Assembly (NCBI GenBank): GCA_021205645.1 | Contig: JAJPXE010000039.1 | Coordinates: 1-7,123 of the forward strand | DNA length: 7,123 nucleotides | From: Candidatus Gastranaerophilales bacterium | GTDB taxonomy: Bacteria > Cyanobacteriota > Vampirovibrionia > Gastranaerophilales > Gastranaerophilaceae | Direction of reading: 5' to 3' | In this document: piece by piece, positions 1-6,960 of the stretch | Numbering within the stretch: the stretch's first letter is position 1 | Layout: each line of letters begins with the position of its first letter | Position numbers and translations under genes: made by a program | Notes under the pieces: generated by a model | The model's database searches: none | Told to the model about the DNA's origin: nothing | What the model saw: only the letters and a program-made list of their open reading frames with translations

Positions 1-115
1 CCTCCACCCATACTATTGTCATGTGACGGGGAAGAGTAAACGGGTTCGTCTGAGCCAGTTTGTCGTATTTTTCCACTTTTTTATTTATTAACTTTAAAAA
101 TTTTACGAATTTCAT
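1..115 (-). CDS. 5' end of a divergent gene of unknown function (partial, runs off the left edge)
   Basis: Reading the minus strand from the ATG at 115 down to base 1 gives 38 uninterrupted codons. The protein begins MKFVKFLKLINKKVEKYDKL and continues through NPFTLPRHMTIVWVE to the window edge. A short Lys-rich amphipathic start followed by a Pro/Trp-containing stretch looks like real protein. The G+C content also rises in the first 60 bases compared with the AT-rich spacer to the right, which fits coding DNA ending near 115. There is no strong Shine-Dalgarno upstream of the ATG (only an AAAG-like run). I do not recognise the family. Another minus-strand frame also reads well near the edge, but it has a stop codon just upstream and no start. 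A forward frame from base 2 is open to a TAA at 88–90 and cannot be fully excluded. Confidence 0.55.
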   Translation of the reverse strand, partial: MKFVKFLKLINKKVEKYDKLAQTNPFTLPRHMTIVWVE

Positions 116-241
116 ACTTTATTATTGCAATATTTAAAAAAATAATAATCGCCTTAAATAGTTAACTTTGATATTCAAAATTAGCCCGAATTATTTAGCC
201 TGTATTAAGTTTGTACAACATCAGGAAATAGAAAAATTAAA

Positions 242-256
242 GTGTAGTAAATACAC
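242..256. promoter_or_regulatory. Operator-like inverted repeat GTGTA-N5-TACAC
   Basis: Two perfect 5-base arms (GTGTA at 242–246, TACAC at 252–256) flank the 5-base spacer gtaaa. This is the size and geometry of a site for a dimeric helix-turn-helix or winged-helix repressor. It lies about 100 bases upstream of the giant gene, in the region shared with the divergent gene. With arms this short in AT-rich DNA, chance occurrence is possible, and no regulator can be assigned from sequence alone. Confidence 0.35.
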
Positions 257-347
257 CCGAGGTAACATTTTGTTAAATTAATTACTAAATCATAGCAAAA
301 AATTGCGTTTATATGTTTTGAAGTATTTAACCGGCTATCAGATTATT

Positions 348-352
348 AAGGA
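348..352 (+). promoter_or_regulatory. Ribosome binding site of the giant gene
   Basis: AAGGA lies six bases before the ATG at 359, a normal Shine-Dalgarno spacing. An in-frame TAA at 347–349 overlaps this element, and only GGA, TGT and GCA codons separate that stop from the ATG. No upstream start is therefore possible, and 359 is fixed as the first usable start of the 2063-codon frame. Confidence 0.8.
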
Positions 353-358
353 TGTGCA

Positions 359-3300
359 ATGAAAGTTAACTTATATGCAGGACAGCCTATTTTCAAAGGG
401 GTGCGTGAAGACAGAAATACAACAGCACTGCTGAAACAGAATAATGATTATTCACTTACGGAACCAAATCAAAGACGTATAAATACGGCCATAGAAAACC
501 TTGCCAAACAGCGGGGAGAAGAAAATATTAAATTTTTGCTTGATGTAGGCGAAAATCTTACATATCAGACAAATATTCAGAACGGAAAATCTACTAAAAA
601 CGAATGGAAAACAAAATTAAAAAATGCTGCGGAAGAATCTCTTGCACATTCCAATCCTATATTAAAAGAGAAGTATGAACCGGAGATAAAAAGGGTTTTT
701 GATGAGCAGAAAGAGCTAAGCAATGATGAGAAAGCTATATTAAACTATCAAAAGTCCATAATAAAAAATGCTGATTTAAGTTCTATAAAGGACAATCCGA
801 ATGAAAATATCCGCAATTTAGAGCAGAATATGGATTATTTTATTACATCTACCGAAACGCCGACAAAACAAAAACGTTACGTTATGAGCAGGTTGTCATA
901 TTTTATGAGTCCGAAATATGGAATAAATTCTCAACTTAAGGACAAGAAGACTCAGGTTCTGGCTGAGATGATGAATGATATGGTTATCAATACGCCGGAG
1001 TCAAAAGTACCGAATATGAAAGCAGTCAACCAGAAAACACACGGAATGTGTGCAGCTATCTCTATTGCCAGAAAAGCAGCTGCTTATGAAGATAAGCCGA
1101 ATTATGTCGATGCAATATTATCCGAGCTTGATTCAAGCGATACGGTAAAAATTTATGACAGACAAAATTTAGGCTCCGGCAAACGTATTCCTGTCAAGAA
1201 AACATTTGTTGATTTTGATTATGCAGAGAAAAAAGGATATAGAATTATTGATGCCTCAACGCTTCAATGGATGAATATTGCCGGTATGTACGGTGCTAAA
1301 AATGAAGGTCTGCACGAATTTAATGCGTTTGACCCGAATAATTTTGATGCATTCCACGATTCGTTCTTTATGCAAAACATTCCTGATGATAAAACAGCAA
1401 GAAAACAAAGTTTTTATCAGGTGTTAACAAAAGCAAAAGATGAAATTGGTTCTGTTAAGTCGGGGAAAATCAAAAATGATGTTACAGACAGAAATAATCG
1501 TCAAAACTTTAACAGAAATCTGGAATTGGTACAGGCTTACAACAAAACAGCAAAAAAAGATATTAAATCGATTGTTCCGTCATTAGATAAAAACGGAATA
1601 AACAGCATTTACACAGATTTACATAATATGTACAAGCCGGTTTCCGCACAAATTGATAAAAATCCTGAAAGTATAAGAAAATATTCTTTTATACCGAATG
1701 AAGAAAAATCGGTAAAAGTTCAAAAGATAAAACAATATTTTACCGATAAACATTCTGAAATTGATAATAAAATGCTTGATGAAAAATCAGAAAATCTTGT
1801 AGAAATAATTGAGGGTATAAGTGCGCTTGAAAAGAGCTTACACAACTCACATCCTTTATCACAGCAGGTTGCACAGGCAAGGAAATTATATAATGCAGAA
1901 GCTGTATACAGAGCAAGTGTAATTGTCGGACTTGCAGAAGATGATAATCTTACAGACAATCTTATAAGGCGTAATATTCCGGATAAAGAAACCAGAATAT
2001 CGGAGGGTTATAAAGAAGTTATTAACAGAATAGAAAAGAGTGACGATAAAAAATTGATGGCGCATTTTGCTCCGTATTTTCAGGTAGAGCCGGACGATAA
2101 AGACGGTATTCTTGAGGGTTTGCGACAGTATAAGAATAATGTGGATTATCTGACGACAGAAGGGCTTGACAGTTTATACGGGTTAATAGGTTACGGGAAT
2201 AGGCATGAGCTTATAATAGGCGATATAAAGTCAAGTAAAGAAATCATCAACACCGGTGATAAGGCGGAATTAAAACGTGCTGCAATTTGTTTGAATGTAA
2301 AAAATGATAAAAAAGCTGTTTTAAAAGAATATGATAAACTTGAAAAGAAACTTGTTGAAAATCCTCAAGACGTAAATGTATACAGAGAAGCATTTAACAA
2401 GATGGGTTATAAAAATCAGATGAATGCTTTTGTTGATGTGTTTAAAATATTTGTTGCAAATTTTTCAGACCGAAATAATCCGAATTATGGATTACATCTG
2501 GCAGCTTTTAAGGCAATAAACGGTTTAGCACCGGATGCAAGCAATGAAGATGTTATAAATGAAATAAGTAATATCGGTAACAGATTTAATATGATTTCTG
2601 CAAATATAGATGCAGCAGGAGATATGCTGGAAGTTATGAATGATGACGGAACACCGTATTTTACTGTGTCCGGAACAAATATAATACTAAAACAAATGGA
2701 ACAAGAGGGTAAGCTTGTTCCTGAAAAAGATATGAAAAAACTTCAGGACAGATTTACGGCGATTGACAAACTTCGTTCACAGGACGAATTTTCGAGCAGG
2801 CAGGGAAAGATTTCCGACCCATCGCTTTATAAGTTCACGCCGGAAGAAAAAGCCGCAGTTAAACTCATTGATAATAACATAAATGCTATGTATTCCGATG
2901 TAGTCAGAAATTTGAATAATCAATACAGAGAGATAAAAGAGCCGTTGTCTAAACTCGCAAACTATGTAGGTACAAACGAGGGTAAATACTGGGTTCAAAA
3001 AGAGGGTCAAAGCGGGCTTTGGGGTGACCAGCAGGTCAAAATTTTTGAACAATTAACCGATAAGCCTTATTATGAAGTTAAAGATATAGACGAAGCTATT
3101 GATATAATCAAGAATGGTGTTCATTCGGGCGTATCCTCATCAAGTGTGTTTCATGACAGAATGGGCGGTCATGCACAATATATTGTTGATATAAAAGATT
3201 TGGGACCGAATAATAAAGAGGCATTATTCCACGACAACACGTGGGGTGCATCTGAACATGAAAATGTTTGGACTGATTCAGAGGGTCTAATGCGGACAGA

Positions 3301-6300
3301 TTATTCTGATATCAGAGGCGGGGAACTGGGGTATATTACCGATGAAAATTGGAGAAACGGTAATTATGTGGATAACCTTACGCATAAAAAAGGTCATGTT
3401 CAAAAAGAAGAAATTGAGAGCAAAACTTATAAAAAAATAAATCCGTCTAACGGAGATGAATATGATTTTGAGCTTATGAGCGGAATAATTGTTCAAGGAG
3501 AAAATCCTGCTTACAAAGATATTGCAGGAACAATTAAGGATGCTCTGTATATTCCGGACTCGGTATATATTGAAACAATACAAAAACAAGCCGGTGAAAT
3601 GACCAAAAAACAGATACAAAAAGCGATATTTAGAAACGAAACCGCCGGTCAGGCTTATAATAAAACATACGAAACGATAATGAAACGTATAAAAACCGAT
3701 AATTTTAATAAAGGCATTGATACGTTAGAAGAATATAACAGTTTATCTGACAACGATATTGTAAAAGTTGCATTTGAAAAAGCCGCCGTAAGAAAAAGAT
3801 ATGATGATGCAGCAATGTGTGATGAACTTTCGTCAGCAAAGAATATGAAAGATATTGAGAAAATAAAAGACAAACAAAGACAAATCGCAAAGTCAAATTT
3901 TGATTACGCATTCGGCAAGAGTGAGGATATTCTGTTATATGCTGCCTATGAATACGGTCTTGAGATATCAAACTCGTTATTGACAGTTTTAAAAGATAAT
4001 AATATTGAGATAAACGAAGACGATGCTGCTAAAATTGCAGGGAATATTGCGGTATACAACAAGGATGAAAAAGAGAAATTTAACGGCAGCATGAAAGATA
4101 CAATAGATTTTGCAGTAAATAAAGCGGGCGTACAATTTGACGAAGTTATTCCTAAATCTGAAAAATCAGAAATTGCACGAGAACAGTTCAAACAAAACTT
4201 ACATAATACTCTTGAAAAAGCATTGTATTTCAGCAAAGAAGATTTAAGAATTAATACTAATAAATCAAAAGGCATACGAAATTGGATAGATGAAAAATTT
4301 GACCCGAAAACAGATGAAGAATTTGTTGAAATATATCGTAATCTTCAGGATATGAAAAAAGAAGATTTCGAGAAATTAACCCGAGATTTAACAGATAAAC
4401 AACTGGGTATAAATGATGTAACAGGTTATGACATGCTGATAAAAGTCAAAGCGGCAAACAGTAATGCGAAATCGACACTTAAAAATACTCTTTTTTATGA
4501 TGAATACAAGAATGATTTAGAAATAAGCAAAACAAAACCTGCATATAAATACGGTAAAACCGAGCGAAAAAGCAGCGGTGCATTCTATACAGGTACAAGA
4601 ACATTTGATGATTTATACAGAACAATGAGTTTTTCTCTCAATTCGTTGGAATATGAAAAATTATTCAATAAGTACAAGGATGAAAATTTTAGAAAATATC
4701 AGGCAATTCCTGCTTACCCTAAAATGGATTTAGATAACAACGCAACATTAAATCAGAAAATAACTATGATAGACAACCTTGTAAATGAAACGATGTCAAC
4801 TGTAAATGCCATAAAAAATACAGTTTATACGATAGACCTTGTTCACAGACTTGATGATTATCGCAGTTCTGTGCCGGAGGGCAAAAAGTTAACTCCGTCG
4901 GAGAGAAGAACAATAAATATGTTAACAGGTGAATTCATCACAAGGAATTACAATGATAAGGATCTCCAAAAATCTGTTGAGGCAGCAAATGAATTGATTT
5001 CTGTCGATAAGAATGCGGATATTTCCGAATACGGCAAGTATATTGACGTTATTACAAAAGAAATTTATGCAGTTGAAAAAAATAATAGCAGGGAAAACTT
5101 GAAAGAAGAAATTAAAAATCAAACGGATACTTTAAAAGGATGTTTTAATGTATTGATTGATACAAATATTCCACCTTGTTATCAACGTATAATAAAAAAA
5201 GATATAAACGATTGGATGCATGCCGAAATGAAAAATATGTCGGATATGAACGGTATTGATGCAAACGGTAAGCTGCTAAAATTAAATGAACAGATAAAAA
5301 AATATTCAAAATCAAATGTTGATAATAAATCTCAAAATGATGATATGATAAAGGTTTTGACATCAATAAACAGGACAAAACTGTTCAAAAATTCAAATAA
5401 TCAGAATGAAGAAAAGCTAAAAACAGAGCTTAAAAAAACAGAAAAATATACTGACAGATTTATAAAAAGACATATATCACCGGAGCATCAACAACAGGTA
5501 AGAGCATCATTTGATGATTATATGCGCAAAGAGCTTGCCGGCAGCAGGAAGCAGGGTTCCTTTGAAGATGAAGCAGATATGGCCCGTGATAAGTTTGAGC
5601 GGGATTTCAGAAAGTATCATTTAACAAAACATCCGGGTGAAGTGCTGAAAAATTTCCTATTGATGTCAGCAAGTGATGCTGAGCCATTGGAACAAAAAGA
5701 TGTATATAAGCAGTATCTTGTAAATGAACTTGATTTAGCAAAATTTATAGATATTCAGGATGCTTTAATGCAAGCCGTACAAACCGGTAATGCATCCGAG
5801 GTAAAAAAACATTTTGATGATTACTACGTATATCCTCATGATATGGAAGTTCCGGTCAGTATGAATTCCGATGAATCAATAGATTATATGGTAAGGACTC
5901 TAATTCTTCAAGATAACACCAAAACCGGAAAAATGTTTGTTGAAAAGTTAGGTTTGGGTGACAGGATTATGAAAATTGAAACAAAAAACTTAAAAGCCCT
6001 TAATCCAAAAGAAAAAATTGATAATATAGCGAGTTTACACAATGATGCTGCTATCTTGACAGGTATAATGGAAGAGGAAATCACAAAATTATCAAATGAG
6101 TTAGACGGGATAAATAATGGAGAAAACTGTGATGATTTTATCTCATTGATAGATAAAACAAAGAAAGAATTTCAAAAAAATACAAAAGAAGTAAAGAATA
6201 AAAATGGTGTAGAGAAGTTTTTAACGTCACTAGATGACAGTAAAAAGTTTATGATAGAAAATCCTGATATAGATAAAAAAGCGATATTATTGGGAAATTA

Positions 6301-6550
6301 TAACAAAGTTTTAACGGAAACCGGTGAGGAAATAAACGACTTTATTGCTGCTGAGCAGGAGTATCTTGACGAGGTTTACTTATTGTATAATTTTCTTTTG
6401 GACATACATCTTCCGGAATATTCAAAGGGATACAAATTGCAGCAGCAAATGAAACAGGATTATGCCGGAATAATAGCGTATAATAATACAGTGTTATCAC
6501 CGATATTATCAAATGATGCAGGTATAGAAGTTACATCTATTGATGAATGA
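359..6550 (+). CDS. Giant papain-fold cysteine peptidase-like protein with long helical insertion and C-terminal helical extension
   Basis: The product is 2063 residues, roughly 235–240 kDa. Seen: an N-terminal helical region (1–220); a catalytic Cys block with Gln225 and Cys231 in NQKTHGMCAAIS; further domain-like sequence to about 340 (for example GYRIIDASTLQWM at 293–305); a helical insertion to about 870; a second peptidase block (875–1000) with His938 in GGHAQYIVD and Asn960 in DNTWG; then over 1000 mostly helical, charged residues with a diverged repeat pair near 1604–1649 and 1706–1753. Known: clan CA peptidases (papain C1, calpain C2) use Gln-x5-Cys, then His, then Asn-[Ser/Pro]-Trp-Gly, so the inferred activity is peptide-bond cleavage. 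Substrate and biological role are unknown. There is no signal peptide, membrane segment or sorting motif, so the protein is cytoplasmic or exported by a non-Sec route. It is Cys-poor (I count six). No frameshift is seen. The alternative is that the fold is retained without activity. Confidence 0.85.
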   Translation: MKVNLYAGQPIFKGVREDRNTTALLKQNNDYSLTEPNQRRINTAIENLAKQRGEENIKFLLDVGENLTYQTNIQNGKSTKNEWKTKLKNAAEESLAHSNPILKEKYEPEIKRVFDEQKELSNDEKAILNYQKSIIKNADLSSIKDNPNENIRNLEQNMDYFITSTETPTKQKRYVMSRLSYFMSPKYGINSQLKDKKTQVLAEMMNDMVINTPESKVPNMKAVNQKTHGMCAAISIARKAAAYEDKPNYVDAILSELDSSDTVKIYDRQNLGSGKRIPVKKTFVDFDYAEKKGYRIIDASTLQWMNIAGMYGAKNEGLHEFNAFDPNNFDAFHDSFFMQNIPDDKTARKQSFYQVLTKAKDEIGSVKSGKIKNDVTDRNNRQNFNRNLELVQAYNKTAKKDIKSIVPSLDKNGINSIYTDLHNMYKPVSAQIDKNPESIRKYSFIPNEEKSVKVQKIKQYFTDKHSEIDNKMLDEKSENLVEIIEGISALEKSLHNSHPLSQQVAQARKLYNAEAVYRASVIVGLAEDDNLTDNLIRRNIPDKETRISEGYKEVINRIEKSDDKKLMAHFAPYFQVEPDDKDGILEGLRQYKNNVDYLTTEGLDSLYGLIGYGNRHELIIGDIKSSKEIINTGDKAELKRAAICLNVKNDKKAVLKEYDKLEKKLVENPQDVNVYREAFNKMGYKNQMNAFVDVFKIFVANFSDRNNPNYGLHLAAFKAINGLAPDASNEDVINEISNIGNRFNMISANIDAAGDMLEVMNDDGTPYFTVSGTNIILKQMEQEGKLVPEKDMKKLQDRFTAIDKLRSQDEFSSRQGKISDPSLYKFTPEEKAAVKLIDNNINAMYSDVVRNLNNQYREIKEPLSKLANYVGTNEGKYWVQKEGQSGLWGDQQVKIFEQLTDKPYYEVKDIDEAIDIIKNGVHSGVSSSSVFHDRMGGHAQYIVDIKDLGPNNKEALFHDNTWGASEHENVWTDSEGLMRTDYSDIRGGELGYITDENWRNGNYVDNLTHKKGHVQKEEIESKTYKKINPSNGDEYDFELMSGIIVQGENPAYKDIAGTIKDALYIPDSVYIETIQKQAGEMTKKQIQKAIFRNETAGQAYNKTYETIMKRIKTDNFNKGIDTLEEYNSLSDNDIVKVAFEKAAVRKRYDDAAMCDELSSAKNMKDIEKIKDKQRQIAKSNFDYAFGKSEDILLYAAYEYGLEISNSLLTVLKDNNIEINEDDAAKIAGNIAVYNKDEKEKFNGSMKDTIDFAVNKAGVQFDEVIPKSEKSEIAREQFKQNLHNTLEKALYFSKEDLRINTNKSKGIRNWIDEKFDPKTDEEFVEIYRNLQDMKKEDFEKLTRDLTDKQLGINDVTGYDMLIKVKAANSNAKSTLKNTLFYDEYKNDLEISKTKPAYKYGKTERKSSGAFYTGTRTFDDLYRTMSFSLNSLEYEKLFNKYKDENFRKYQAIPAYPKMDLDNNATLNQKITMIDNLVNETMSTVNAIKNTVYTIDLVHRLDDYRSSVPEGKKLTPSERRTINMLTGEFITRNYNDKDLQKSVEAANELISVDKNADISEYGKYIDVITKEIYAVEKNNSRENLKEEIKNQTDTLKGCFNVLIDTNIPPCYQRIIKKDINDWMHAEMKNMSDMNGIDANGKLLKLNEQIKKYSKSNVDNKSQNDDMIKVLTSINRTKLFKNSNNQNEEKLKTELKKTEKYTDRFIKRHISPEHQQQVRASFDDYMRKELAGSRKQGSFEDEADMARDKFERDFRKYHLTKHPGEVLKNFLLMSASDAEPLEQKDVYKQYLVNELDLAKFIDIQDALMQAVQTGNASEVKKHFDDYYVYPHDMEVPVSMNSDESIDYMVRTLILQDNTKTGKMFVEKLGLGDRIMKIETKNLKALNPKEKIDNIASLHNDAAILTGIMEEEITKLSNELDGINNGENCDDFISLIDKTKKEFQKNTKEVKNKNGVEKFLTSLDDSKKFMIENPDIDKKAILLGNYNKVLTETGEEINDFIAAEQEYLDEVYLLYNFLLDIHLPEYSKGYKLQQQMKQDYAGIIAYNNTVLSPILSNDAGIEVTSIDE
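1019..1066 (+). other. Catalytic Cys block of the papain-like domain (Gln225, Cys231)
   Basis: Residues 224–235 read NQKTHGMCAAIS. Aligned without gaps to the papain active-site segment NQGSCGSCWAFS, six of twelve positions are identical: Asn, the oxyanion-hole Gln, Gly, the nucleophile Cys, Ala and Ser. Gln at 1031–1033 and Cys at 1049–1051 have the six-residue offset of papain Gln19/Cys25. The usual Trp after Cys is Ala here. A helix (AISIARKAAAYE) follows, as expected for the helix that carries the catalytic Cys. The match is seen by eye; the functional assignment is inference. Confidence 0.75.
1380..2968 (+). other. Long helical insertion between catalytic Cys and His (approximate bounds)
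   Basis: Residues from about 341 to about 870 separate the two halves of the peptidase domain. The Cys–His distance is 707 residues, against about 134 in papain and about 300 in bleomycin hydrolase. The segment is rich in Lys, Asp, Glu, Asn, Ile and Leu, with heptad-like helical stretches (for example EKSENLVEIIEGISALEKSL) and few prolines. I recognise no known domain in it. The boundaries are estimates from where peptidase-like sequence fades out and resumes. Confidence 0.5.
2981..3307 (+). other. Catalytic His/Asn block of the papain-like domain (His938, Asn960)
   Basis: The block opens near residue 875 with GKYWVQKEGQSGLWGDQQ, followed by a helix (DIDEAIDIIKNG) of the type that precedes the catalytic strand in papain and calpain folds. 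GGHAQYIVDI then supplies His938 (3170–3172), and LFHDNTWGASEHENVW supplies Asn960 (3236–3238) in Asn-Thr-Trp-Gly. The motif GLMRTDY follows, comparable to the strand after NSWG in papain. The His–Asn spacing of 22 is longer than papain's (16) and near that of calpains (24). This agreement with the Cys block 700 residues upstream is the strongest support for a split peptidase domain. Confidence 0.75.
5168..5305 (+). repeat. Diverged protein repeat, copy 1 (residues 1604–1649)
   Basis: Residues 1604–1624 follow the pattern Ile-x-Pro-x2-Gln-x6-[Ile/Phe]-x2-[Trp/Tyr]-Met-x2-Glu-[Met/Leu]. The run KLNEQIKKY closes the unit at 1641–1649. The same pattern recurs at 1706–1753. Six of the first 21 positions are identical between copies, with several conservative changes. 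The repeat is visible in protein only; the DNA copies have diverged, so this is an old duplication. Confidence 0.5.
5474..5617 (+). repeat. Diverged protein repeat, copy 2 (residues 1706–1753)
   Basis: This second copy is offset by 102 residues from copy 1 in its first half and by 104 in its second half (KFERDFRKY, matching KLNEQIKKY). The segment before each copy also looks related (LKEEIK before copy 1, LKTELK before copy 2). This suggests a helical module of roughly 100 residues used at least twice in the C-terminal region. I did not find a clear third copy by eye. Confidence 0.5.
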
Positions 6551-6607
6551 GGGTATGTGTAAATGATTATTTTTCCAGACTCTTTTCATAAAATTACTAC
6601 ATTAAAA

Positions 6608-6631
6608 CGATAAAAAAGCATTGTTTTATTG
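6608..6631 (+). other. Weak AT-rich hairpin upstream of the winged-helix gene
   Basis: CGATAAAA (6608–6615) can pair with TTTTATTG (6624–6631) across an 8-base loop, giving eight pairs including one G·T. It lies between the giant gene's stop (6550) and the next start (6645). It is too AT-rich to be a convincing intrinsic terminator and has no U-tract after it. It may be incidental or may modestly shape the leader of the downstream gene. The rest of the 94-base gap shows no gene. Confidence 0.25.
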
Positions 6632-6644
6632 ATAGTATGAAGAT

Positions 6645-6959
6645 ATGCAGCAAATAGAGGAAGATATTGAGTTAAAGAAAGTCGGGCTGGAGTTAATGTT
6701 TTTGACGCCGGAGAAATACAGCAATGCTGACGGTATCACTGCTGTTGAGCTGTCGAAACTTGTAGAAATACCGGTAGAGATTGTAAAGAAAAAGCTTGCT
6801 CTTTTGAAAGAAAAGAGCATTGTTCGCGTAAAGGGGAATAACCCTAAGTATTGGCTGTTTGATGAATATAATTTTCAGCGTATGGATGAAGACGACGACA
6901 TATTTTTGCTTTTATGCAGTTTCGACGACGTTGATTTTGACAGATATTTCAGTTATTGA
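6645..6959 (+). CDS. Small winged-helix-like putative DNA-binding protein (104 aa)
   Basis: The protein has an acidic N-terminal helix (1–20), then a helix-turn-helix-like unit: TAVELSKLV at 32–40, a turn at EIP, and a candidate recognition helix VEIVKKKLALLKEKS at 44–58. A hairpin-like wing follows, IVRVKGNNPKYWLF (59–72). This order and spacing resemble winged-helix regulators in which a 'choose modules, then read the product' helix pair is followed by a beta wing. The last 24 residues form an acidic, aromatic tail (DEDDD, then FDDVDFDRYFSY). The start is uncertain: no clear Shine-Dalgarno precedes 6645, an in-frame TAG lies at 6633–6635, and Met18 (6696) has GGAG only three bases upstream. 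The winged-helix core is kept with either start. The gene lies 94 bases after the giant gene on the same strand and could be co-transcribed. I do not recognise a named family. Confidence 0.65.
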   Translation: MQQIEEDIELKKVGLELMFLTPEKYSNADGITAVELSKLVEIPVEIVKKKLALLKEKSIVRVKGNNPKYWLFDEYNFQRMDEDDDIFLLLCSFDDVDFDRYFSY

Positions 6960-6960
6960 C

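Larger units (their letters stand above)
116..358. promoter_or_regulatory. AT-rich intergenic region between divergent genes
   Basis: These 243 bases separate the start of the minus-strand gene from the start of the giant gene, so promoters for both should lie here. I see no convincing sigma-70 pair in either direction. For the plus strand there is TTGATA at 168–173 with a poor TATTTA about 18 bases on, and TATATG at 310–315 without a matching −35. For the minus strand a TATTAT −10-like element lies at 142–147 without a clear −35. The region also holds a perfect 8-base palindrome, TTGTACAA (211–218), and the inverted repeat described separately. No ORF or RNA gene is evident. Confidence 0.5.

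Noticed and set aside
1..60. Possible end of a structured RNA (SRP RNA, tmRNA or tRNA) because of the higher G+C and a GGGTTCG stretch
   Set aside because: No tRNA arms, tmRNA or SRP core motifs could be aligned, and the minus-strand reading frame explains the composition.
1720..5378. Several minus-strand ORFs of 66–110 codons inside the giant gene
   Set aside because: They are antisense shadows of the AT-rich coding frame. Their translations are Phe/Ser/Leu/Ile-rich low-quality sequences without domain signatures or ribosome binding sites.
359..6550. The giant gene as a surface adhesin or type of repeat-rich secreted protein
   Set aside because: There is no signal peptide, LPXTG, choline-binding, S-layer or membrane-anchor sequence, and the protein is helical and charged rather than beta-rich and Thr/Ser-rich.
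6608..6631. Intrinsic terminator after the giant gene
   Set aside because: The stem is almost all A·T with one wobble pair and has no following U-tract, so it is listed only as a weak hairpin.
6637..6657. Six-codon ORF (ATG at 6637, TAG at 6655) overlapping the start of the winged-helix gene
   Set aside because: It has no ribosome binding site and is too short to distinguish from chance. It was considered as an upstream regulatory ORF but is unsupported.
6626..6820. 64-codon minus-strand ORF overlapping the winged-helix gene
   Set aside because: Its composition (Ser/Phe-rich) is typical of an antisense shadow, and the plus-strand frame encodes a coherent helix-turn-helix and wing.
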